A DNA stretch of 5,222 nt from Spirochaetia bacterium (GTDB lineage: Bacteria; Spirochaetota; Spirochaetia; Treponematales; Breznakiellaceae): NCBI GenBank assembly GCA_025997715.1, contig BNUY01000179.1, forward strand, positions 1 to 5,222, in the 5' to 3' direction. Below are positions 1 to 4,643 of this stretch, in pieces. The notes beneath the pieces are model-generated. The model was given only the letters and a program-made list of their open reading frames with translations. It was not told where the DNA came from and searched no databases. A program made the translations under genes and the position numbers. Positions within the stretch are counted from its first letter, which is position 1; each line of letters opens with the position of its first letter.

Positions 1-2
1 CA

Positions 3-896
3 TCTTCCGGCGGCGATTCGGCGGCGGAACTGAAAGAGGCCGCGGGAGCGGCAAAAGACGCGCTGAAAAGCACCGCCAAAACGGCTGCGGGAGCGGCAAA
101 AGACGCCGTGAAAAACACGGGCAATGCGGCCGCGGGCAAACCGGCGGAGGCGAGCGACTTTGTCTATGGCCTCAACAAGGCGAAAAACGGCGTGATAATT
201 AGCCGCGTCCGGGATGACGCCAAGTTCGGGGCGCACCTGGTAGTGCCGGCGGAAATCGAAGGCTTCCCCGTGGTGGCGTTTCTGGATGAATCCGGCTTTA
301 ACGACTTCTACGCAAAACAGAATAACCGGCCGCCGCTGGAATCGGTGGTATTCCCCGATAGCATCACCTATATGGGGAACTTTAGCATCTCCGACAAGTA
401 TAATGAGTATGAGACGCATGAGGACTATGGGTATAAGGGCAAGTATGAATATGACCATTGCGCTTTTAACGGATGCGAATCGCTCAAGCGCATTGTCTTT
501 CCCAAAAACGTGAAAATGGTGCCCCCTATCTGGGTGACTATGACTAACAGTATAAAAAATCTGAAATCGATCGACATTACCTGGCCGGAAGCGCTGGAAA
601 TATGGAACGGTTTTCGAAACGACGACTCGATCACCGAACTCGTTATTCCCAACGGGGTAAAAATTATTAACAGTAACAGCTTTAATAACATGAAAAGCCT
701 GACCACCGTAACCATCCCGGACAGCGTTGAGGTAATACTGGACGAAGCATTTAACGATTGCCCGCAGCTAAGCACCGTCAATATGCCCGCACATGCCATT
801 ACCTATGGACCGCAGTCGTTTAGTAACTGCCCCAAACTCGGCATAGCCGCCCAGAAAGCCATCAAGGACACAGGCTACACCGGCAGCTTCAAGTAA
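3..896 (+). CDS. BspA-like leucine-rich repeat protein, 5'-truncated
   Basis: The frame is open from the window edge, giving 297 visible residues before the TAA at 894-896. The GTG at 108 is an internal valine codon, because coding continues upstream without a stop. Visible residues 1-50 are rich in Ala, Lys and Gly and hold two copies of a 15-residue unit (AGAAKDA[LV]K core), probably a helical spacer. From about residue 60 comes a VVPAEIEGFPVVAF segment. Irregular LRR_5/BspA-type repeats follow, with motifs such as ESVVFPDSITYMG, KRIVFPKNVKMV, ITELVIPNGVKII and LTTVTIPDSVEVI, and then a CPKLGIAAQKAI…GYTGSF tail. Proteins of this family are usually exported or surface-associated and mediate protein binding or adhesion. 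The N-terminus that would show a signal peptide is outside the window, so export is inferred. A hairpin terminator follows and the gene converges on phoU. The exact ligand is unknown. Confidence 0.85.
   Translation, partial: SSGGDSAAELKEAAGAAKDALKSTAKTAAGAAKDAVKNTGNAAAGKPAEASDFVYGLNKAKNGVIISRVRDDAKFGAHLVVPAEIEGFPVVAFLDESGFNDFYAKQNNRPPLESVVFPDSITYMGNFSISDKYNEYETHEDYGYKGKYEYDHCAFNGCESLKRIVFPKNVKMVPPIWVTMTNSIKNLKSIDITWPEALEIWNGFRNDDSITELVIPNGVKIINSNSFNNMKSLTTVTIPDSVEVILDEAFNDCPQLSTVNMPAHAITYGPQSFSNCPKLGIAAQKAIKDTGYTGSFK
39..137 (+). repeat. 45-bp in-frame tandem repeat in the LRR protein
   Basis: The block at 39-83 is repeated at 84-128 with few substitutions, and a partial third copy (GCGGCCGCGGGC) begins near 129. 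Each unit encodes 15 residues built around AGAAKDA[LV]K. The unit length is a multiple of three, so copy-number changes would keep the reading frame. The array may extend upstream beyond the window edge. Confidence 0.75.
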
Positions 897-912
897 ACCG
901 CTAGAGGACTGT

Positions 913-962
913 ATAGGCGGCTTTTGAGCAGTAAAGGTGATACCGCTCATGCCGCCTATTTT
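913..962 (+). terminator. Hairpin terminator after the LRR gene
   Basis: A perfect 9-bp inverted repeat, ATAGGCGGC at 913-921 and GCCGCCTAT at 951-959, is followed by a short T run at 959-962. Smaller nested pairings lie inside the loop: TGAGC at 925-929 with GCTCA at 945-949, and GGT at 936-938 with ACC at 942-944. The T run is on the + strand side only, so it best fits termination of the LRR gene. It sits between two convergent genes and may also impede read-through from phoU. Confidence 0.65.
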
Positions 963-977
963 GAGATTGCGCTGCTC

Positions 978-1637
978 CTATAAAACCTGCGTATCCTTAT
1001 GCTTGCCCGTAATGGAGAATATGACCCACTCGGCAATATTGACCGCATGATCGCCGATGCGTTCAAAGTATTTGGCAATCTGCATGAGGTCAACGGCCTG
1101 TTCACCATTTTCTACATCCTCATGGATTAACTGTATCATATCCGTTTTCACGATGTCAAACAAATCGTCCACAACATTGTCGGAGACAATGACCGCCTGC
1201 GCCAGGGCCAAATCCTTTTTGACAAAGGCATCAATACTGTCTGTCACCATTTTTATTGTTGCCGCCGCCATTTGCGGGATATGCTTGAGGTTGATGATAT
1301 ATTTCCGCCCAGCCAGATATACGCAGAGTTCCGAAATATCGGCGGCCTGATCGCCGATACGTTCCATGTCGGTAATCATTTTCAGCGCCGTGGAAACCTG
1401 ACGTAAATCCCGTGCCACCGGCTGTTGATTCATAAGCAGCTTTAAGCAAAGGGTTTCAATTTCCTTTTCCTTGTCATCAATTATGTCGTCACTTTCAATG
1501 ATTTTTTGAGCCGACTCCACATCCTGTTCTTCAAGCGCCTTTACCGCTTTCGCTATGGCGTGTTCAATAAGAGCGCCCATTTCAATCAGGCTGTTATTCA
1601 ATTGTGTAAGCTGTTCGTCAAAACGACTGCGCATCAT
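978..1637 (-). CDS. phoU: Phosphate signalling/transport regulator PhoU
   Basis: The 219-residue product has the usual PhoU length and two helical-bundle repeats. Each repeat carries the family signature: [11 protein letters not shown] at about residues 91-101 and [11 protein letters not shown] at about 191-201. The ERxxD acidic residues are those that bind metal ions in known PhoU structures. PhoU is a cytoplasmic, membrane-associated protein that links the Pst transporter to the PhoR-type sensor kinase and restrains phosphate uptake. It is the last gene of the pst operon. Its ATGATG start overlaps the pstB stop (TGA at 1634-1636), indicating translational coupling. A GGGGAGG Shine-Dalgarno sequence at 1643-1649 lies 5 nt from the first ATG and 8 nt from the second, so translation could begin at 1637 or 1634. 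No sensor kinase or response regulator gene is visible nearby. Confidence 0.95.
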   Translation of the reverse strand: MMRSRFDEQLTQLNNSLIEMGALIEHAIAKAVKALEEQDVESAQKIIESDDIIDDKEKEIETLCLKLLMNQQPVARDLRQVSTALKMITDMERIGDQAADISELCVYLAGRKYIINLKHIPQMAAATIKMVTDSIDAFVKKDLALAQAVIVSDNVVDDLFDIVKTDMIQLIHEDVENGEQAVDLMQIAKYFERIGDHAVNIAEWVIFSITGKHKDTQVL

Positions 1638-2383
1638 CCAAACCTCCCCGTAATGTAATCTTCTGTCCGCTTATCCTGCGGCATGGCGAATAGTGCCCCG
1701 GTGTCCGTGTACTCGACCACCTCCCCAAGAAGAAAAAACGCTGTTTTATCGCTGATCCGGGTGGCTTGCTGCATATTATGGGTCACGATAATGATACTGT
1801 ACTTTTCCCGCAAAGTCAGCAGCAATTCCTCGATTTTGCCGGTGGAAATAGGGTCAAGGGCGCTTGTAGGCTCGTCCATCAGCAGCACCTCAGGCGATAC
1901 GGCAAGCGCCCTCGCAATGCAGAGCCGCTGTTGTTGTCCTCCCGACAAGCCAAGAGCGGACTTTTTCAGCCGGTCCTTGACCTCGCCCCAAATCGCCGCG
2001 CCTAGGAGGGATTCTTCAACGATTTTGTCAAGCTCATACCGTGACTTTATGCCATGGGTTCGCGGGCCAAAGGCGATATTGTCGTATACGCTCATGGGGA
2101 AAGGATTGGGCTTTTGGAATACCATCCCTACTCTCTTTCGGAGCAGATTGATGTCCATGTTCCCATACACGTCTTCGCCAAACAGCCGCACACCGCCTGA
2201 AATTGTGCAGCCCTCTACCAAATCGTTCATGCGGTTGAGTGTCTTTAGGAGCGTTGACTTTCCGCAGCCGGAGGGCCCGATACACGCGGTTATCTTTCCG
2301 CTTTCGATTCCCATGGTGATGTTTTTAAGCGCCTGAAAATCGCCATAAAACAAATCCAAAGATTGTATATCAAAACAGTTCAT
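1634..2383 (-). CDS. pstB: Phosphate ABC transporter ATP-binding protein PstB
   Basis: The 249-residue ABC ATPase has every expected motif intact: Walker [10 protein letters not shown] (36-44), Q-loop at Q90 within the PstB-typical QKPNPFP, signature LSGGQQQR (146-153), Walker B VLLMDEP (166-172), D-loop SALD (174-177) and the switch histidine H202. The [12 protein letters not shown] segment and the NRMNDL stretch after Walker A are characteristic of PstB rather than other ABC ATPases. It hydrolyses ATP as a dimer on the cytoplasmic face of PstC/PstA to drive inorganic phosphate import. The ATG start is preceded by GGAGG at 2390-2394 with 6-nt spacing. That ribosome-binding site lies inside a duplicated copy of the pstA 3' end, and pstB is separated from pstA by a repeat insertion of about 300 bp, unlike the other tightly packed junctions of this operon. 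The stop overlaps phoU. Confidence 0.97.
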   Translation of the reverse strand: MNCFDIQSLDLFYGDFQALKNITMGIESGKITACIGPSGCGKSTLLKTLNRMNDLVEGCTISGGVRLFGEDVYGNMDINLLRKRVGMVFQKPNPFPMSVYDNIAFGPRTHGIKSRYELDKIVEESLLGAAIWGEVKDRLKKSALGLSGGQQQRLCIARALAVSPEVLLMDEPTSALDPISTGKIEELLLTLREKYSIIIVTHNMQQATRISDKTAFFLLGEVVEYTDTGALFAMPQDKRTEDYITGRFG

Positions 2384-2401
2384 GCTTTGCCTCCAATCCG
2401 C
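2379..2401. repeat. Direct duplication, left copy (pstB start/RBS)
   Basis: This 23-bp stretch matches 2704-2726 at 22 of 23 positions; the only difference is T at 2383 versus C at 2708. It contains the pstB start region and its Shine-Dalgarno sequence, and reproduces the last codons of pstA. Together with the right copy it brackets the palindromic repeat. It looks like a target-site duplication or another insertion scar. Confidence 0.8.
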
Positions 2402-2703
2402 AGAAGAAATTTAACCACAGACCACACGGACAACACGGACAAAAGAAAAGATAGGAAAGAACGAAGAGAATAATAACCGCAAAGGCGACATCAGACCTTT
2501 GGTCTGCGGCGCGCGAAGGAAGAGAAGAATTAACCACGAACCACACTAACCCCACGAATAAAAGAGGGGAATTGGGTAGTCCGGGTTCGTGTTGTTCGTG
2601 GTTAAATATTCTTCTCTTTTTCTTCCCTTTGTCGCCTTCGGCGCCTTTGCGGTTAAAATTCTTCTCTTTGTCCGTGAGGGTCCGTGTGGTCCGTGGTTTC
2701 TTC
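2402..2703. repeat. ~300-bp imperfect palindromic intergenic repeat element
   Basis: The block between pstA and pstB folds back on itself around position 2568. Paired segments, left to right arm: 2415-2431 with 2680-2696 (one mismatch in 17), 2434-2443 with 2667-2676, 2474-2487 with 2642-2655 (14 bp perfect, TAACCGCAAAGGCG), 2520-2530 with 2608-2618 (AAGAGAAGAAT), and 2531-2541 with 2594-2604 (TAACCACGAAC). The arms are built from short ACCAC…ACGGAC and AACCGCAAAGGCG modules. From memory these resemble intergenic repeats found in many bacterial genomes; I cannot name a family. Open frames here, such as one at 2370-2708 on the - strand, are low-complexity read-through of the repeat and not credible genes. 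In the pst transcript the block could form a long, bulged hairpin. No transposase is encoded, so it would need to be mobilised in trans. Confidence 0.8.
2492..2506. repeat. Small perfect hairpin in left arm of the element
   Basis: CAGACC TTT GGTCTG is a perfect 6-bp stem with a 3-nt loop. It lies within a segment of the left arm (about 2488-2517) that has no clear counterpart in the right arm. It looks like a separate insertion into, or expansion of, the palindrome. Confidence 0.5.
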
Positions 2704-2726
2704 TTCACGCTTTGCCTCCAATCCGC
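2704..2726. repeat. Direct duplication, right copy (pstA 3' end)
   Basis: This is the partner of 2379-2401 (22 of 23 identical). It contains the final pstA codons, the stop, and an internal GGAGG that would have served pstB before the two genes were separated. Reading the - strand, this copy ends GCGTGA (pstA stop) where the other reads GCATGA (pstB start), so the two genes probably once overlapped by ATGA. Confidence 0.8.
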
Positions 2727-3529
2727 CGGGCAAGCTTTGCAGACATGGCATTGATTAAAACCACAACAACCAAAAGCACAACCGCAGTGGCGTAGCCCTC
2801 GCCGGTGTGAAGTCCCTCACTGGAAAGAGCGTACATATGAACCGAAAGGGTGCGTGCCGATTGCATAGGGTTTTCAGGTATCTGCGCCACGGTTCCGGCG
2901 GTATAAATCAGCGCCGCCGTTTCTCCTGCGATGCGTCCGATGGAAAGGATTACTCCGGCCAGAATACCCGGCATCGATGCGGGCAGCACAATGCGGAATA
3001 CGGTGCGGAGCTTGCCCGCGCCCAGGCCGAAAGCCCCCTCGCGGTAGGTGTCGGGAACCGCTTGCAGGGCTTCCTCACTTGAACGCATAATCAGCGGCAA
3101 AATCATAATTGACAGGGTAAACGCTCCCGCAAGCAGAGAAAATCCCCAGCCTAAAAAGGTGACAAAAAACAACATTCCAAACAGGCCGTATACAATGGAG
3201 GGAATGCCGGAAAGCGTTTCTGTTGTCACCCGTACTAAAAGTACGGCTTTGTTGCCGCGTTTTGCGTATTCGACAAGATAAATCGCCGCGAAAACGCCGA
3301 GGGGCACCGCGATGATGAGGGACAACAAGGTCATGATGACGGTGGAAATCATCGCGGGCATGAGTGATACGTTTTCGCTGTTGTAGTTAAGCGCAAAAAG
3401 TGACGGCTTGATATGGGGGACGCCTTTCACCAGGATGAAGCCCACAAGGAACAACAAAACCGAAAAGGTAAGAGCGGCGGCCGTCCATGTAGCGGCGCCC
3501 ATAAATAGTTCGGATGGCTTTTTACGCAC
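2705..3529 (-). CDS. pstA: Phosphate ABC transporter permease PstA
   Basis: The 274-residue inner-membrane permease has about six hydrophobic spans, at roughly residues 12-35, 58-88, 97-126, 131-149, 184-211 and 247-264. The binding-protein-dependent transport (EAA-loop) motif runs from EEALQAVPDTYREGA (152-166) through the GLGAGKLRT stretch to the LP at 182-183. The loop after TM2 carries ETLSGIPSIVYGLFG (104-118) and the last core helix carries GRIAGETAAL (198-207), both typical of PstA. With PstC it forms the phosphate channel. The start is GTG at 3529, directly after the pstC TAA stop (3530-3532) with no gap. A GGAGGG site at 3538-3543, inside the end of pstC, is spaced 8 nt from it. The C-terminus RRIGGKA lies in the duplicated sequence flanking the downstream repeat element, and the protein appears full-length despite the insertion. 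Confidence 0.95.
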   Translation of the reverse strand: MRKKPSELFMGAATWTAAALTFSVLLFLVGFILVKGVPHIKPSLFALNYNSENVSLMPAMISTVIMTLLSLIIAVPLGVFAAIYLVEYAKRGNKAVLLVRVTTETLSGIPSIVYGLFGMLFFVTFLGWGFSLLAGAFTLSIMILPLIMRSSEEALQAVPDTYREGAFGLGAGKLRTVFRIVLPASMPGILAGVILSIGRIAGETAALIYTAGTVAQIPENPMQSARTLSVHMYALSSEGLHTGEGYATAVVLLVVVVLINAMSAKLARRIGGKA

Positions 3530-4363
3530 TTATATTACCCTCCGTTTCAGCGCCGAAAAACTTAAGTTTATGAGCAGGATAAACACAAACAGAACAACAC
3601 CGGTTGCAATCAATGCCTCACGGTGCAGTTCCGCCGCATAGCCCATTTCAAGAACGATGTTTGCGGTAAGTGTGCGCACTCCTTTCCACAGGGACACCGG
3701 CATACGCGCCTGGTTCCCCGCTACCATAATTACGGCCATGGTTTCGCCTATGGCACGTCCTACACCGAGGACAACCGCCGCAAGTACACCGGATTTGGCG
3801 GCGGGGAGCAGGACAAAGAATACGCTGCGGTAATGCCCCGCGCCGAGGGCCAACGCGCCCTCGTAATACTGCTCTGGAACAGCGCGCAGCGCGCTCTCGG
3901 CAATGCCAATGATTGTCGGTAAAATCATAATACCGAGCAGGATAGAAGCCGATAAAATGCTGTTGCCTGAAAGCGGGATAATGACCGCCATGCCGAAAAA
4001 ACCGTATACAACGGAAGGGATACCCGCGAGTAGTTCCACCCCCGGCTTAAGTACACGATAGAGTTTTTTCGGGCAGACACGGGCGAGAAAGATTGCCGCT
4101 AGTATGCCGATAGGAACACCGATAAGGAGCGCCCCCGCCGTAACATACAGACTGCCAAGTATCATGGGAAATATTCCAAACACCGGGGGCGTGTCAGCCG
4201 GCGACCATTCTCTGCCAAGCAAAAAATTGAGCACGCCTATTTTCCCTGCCGCAGGGAGGCCGTTTGCAAACAAGAAAACACAGATTAAGGCAACCGCCAG
4301 TATGGAAGTTAACGCCGATATTAAAAACACGGCGCCCATGAGTTTTTCTCTCACCCTGCTCAT
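3530..4363 (-). CDS. pstC: Phosphate ABC transporter permease PstC
   Basis: Starting at the ATG at 4363 the protein is 277 residues and begins MSRVREKLMGAVFLIS, the short basic N-terminus typical of PstC before the first helix. Other spans lie near residues 62-94, 105-130, 135-155, 190-215 and 247-270. Family hallmarks are the REWSP…FGIFP region (51-66), ELLAGIPSVVYGFFG (110-124), the EAA loop ESALRAVPEQYYEGA (156-170) leading to LP (186-187), and GRAIGETMAV (202-211). It pairs with PstA to form the membrane channel. An upstream in-frame TTG at 4435 would add 24 residues, but it lacks a Shine-Dalgarno sequence and lies upstream of the predicted promoter core, so I reject it. The chosen ATG also lacks an obvious Shine-Dalgarno sequence; another ATG at 4339 is possible. 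pstS, normally placed before pstC, is absent. Confidence 0.93.
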   Translation of the reverse strand: MSRVREKLMGAVFLISALTSILAVALICVFLFANGLPAAGKIGVLNFLLGREWSPADTPPVFGIFPMILGSLYVTAGALLIGVPIGILAAIFLARVCPKKLYRVLKPGVELLAGIPSVVYGFFGMAVIIPLSGNSILSASILLGIMILPTIIGIAESALRAVPEQYYEGALALGAGHYRSVFFVLLPAAKSGVLAAVVLGVGRAIGETMAVIMVAGNQARMPVSLWKGVRTLTANIVLEMGYAAELHREALIATGVVLFVFILLINLSFSALKRRVI

Positions 4364-4382
4364 ATCGGAATGATACGACAGG

Positions 4383-4436
4383 AATATATAATCTAACAGC
4401 AGTTTCAGGTAAAATTTGTGTAAAATCGTGATCAAA
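4383..4436 (-). promoter_or_regulatory. Candidate pst promoter with 11-bp-phased TTTTAC repeats
   Basis: On the - strand, TTTGAT (4436-4431), TTTTAC (4425-4420) and TTTTAC (4414-4409) recur at exact 11-bp intervals, the spacing of PhoB/PhoP-type binding half-sites. A possible -35 (TTTACC, 4413-4408) lies 17 bp from a -10 candidate (TATATA, 4390-4385); TATATT at 4388-4383 is an alternative. Transcription would start near 4376-4379, leaving a leader of roughly 13-16 nt before the pstC ATG. The sequence of a PhoB box in this lineage is not known to me, so phosphate control is inferred from the spacing and the gene served. Confidence 0.45.
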
Positions 4437-4440
4437 TTCG

Positions 4441-4476
4441 GCTATTTTATCAAAAAAATAGCACAAAAAAGCTATT
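4441..4476. promoter_or_regulatory. Inverted GCTATT repeats, possible operator
   Basis: GCTATTTT at 4441-4448 is the exact inverted repeat of AAAATAGC at 4455-4462, and a third GCTATT lies at 4471-4476, overlapping the -35 of the rightward promoter. The A/T-rich sites sit between the two divergent promoters, so they could bind a regulator of either gene. A chance inverted repeat in A/T-rich DNA is also possible. Confidence 0.3.
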
Positions 4477-4503
4477 GATAGAAATATAAAAGTGTGGTAT
4501 AAT
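4475..4503 (+). promoter_or_regulatory. Near-consensus sigma70 promoter for the FN3 lipoprotein
   Basis: TTGATA (4475-4480, one mismatch to TTGACA) is separated by exactly 17 bp from a perfect TATAAT (4498-4503). The predicted transcription start is near 4510. This gives a leader of about 134 nt that contains the whole inverted-repeat element at 4518-4600; without that element and one 8-bp repeat the leader would be about 43 nt. Confidence 0.75.
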
Positions 4504-4509
4504 AATGAT

Positions 4510-4608
4510 AAAGAAAGGTAACTATTCAGCCAGTTTTTAGCTAATTCCTTGTATTATAAGGAATTACGCTATTTGAATTGAACTCCGGCTGAATAGTTAC
4601 AAAGAAAG
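4510..4608. mobile_element. 83-bp MITE-like element with 8-bp target duplication, IS66-type ends
   Basis: The element at 4518-4600 has perfect 14-bp terminal inverted repeats: GTAACTATTCAGCC at 4518-4531 and GGCTGAATAGTTAC at 4587-4600. The flanks are identical 8-bp direct repeats AAAGAAAG, at 4510-4517 and 4601-4608, abutting the ends exactly. IS66-family elements are known for ends beginning GTAA and 8-bp duplications, so a non-autonomous IS66 relative is the best guess. Inside is a nested inverted repeat: TAATTCCTT (4542-4550) pairs with AAGGAATTA (4558-4566), extended by TAGC (4538-4541) and GCTA (4568-4571) across a one-base bulge. There is no room for a transposase. It lies between the predicted transcription start and the lipoprotein start codon, so its RNA would form a strong hairpin in the 5' leader. 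Confidence 0.8.
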
Positions 4609-4631
4609 TTGTGGTCTAAAGAGGGAATAAG

Positions 4632-4637
4632 AAGGAG
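4632..4637 (+). promoter_or_regulatory. Ribosome-binding site of the FN3 lipoprotein
   Basis: AAGGAG lies 6 nt before the ATG at 4644 and fixes that start, since the signal peptide begins directly there. It is 31 nt beyond the right end of the inverted-repeat element, so the leader hairpin does not itself cover it. Confidence 0.8.
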
Positions 4638-4643
4638 TGAACT

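Noticed and set aside
108..896. GTG at 108 as the start of the LRR protein
   Set aside because: The same frame continues upstream to the window edge and the GTG falls in the middle of a repeated AGAAKDAVK unit, so it is an internal codon.
2402..2703. CRISPR array or tRNA-like structure in the repetitive pstA-pstB gap
   Set aside because: The repeats are inverted and module-like, without regular spacing, unique spacers or a cloverleaf.
2370..2708. 112-residue frame on the - strand (MKKKPRTTRTLTDKEK…) and smaller + strand frames in the pstA-pstB gap
   Set aside because: They are translations of the palindromic repeat: low-complexity, overlapping pstB start and pstA end, without independent ribosome-binding sites. 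Such repeat-derived peptides are commonly misannotated.
4364..4435. TTG at 4435 as the pstC start
   Set aside because: The extra 24 residues do not resemble a PstC N-terminus, there is no Shine-Dalgarno sequence, and the codon lies upstream of the predicted -10 element.
4518..4600. Riboswitch in the lipoprotein leader
   Set aside because: The exact terminal inverted repeats with abutting 8-bp direct repeats are explained better by transposition, and no known aptamer core is recognisable.
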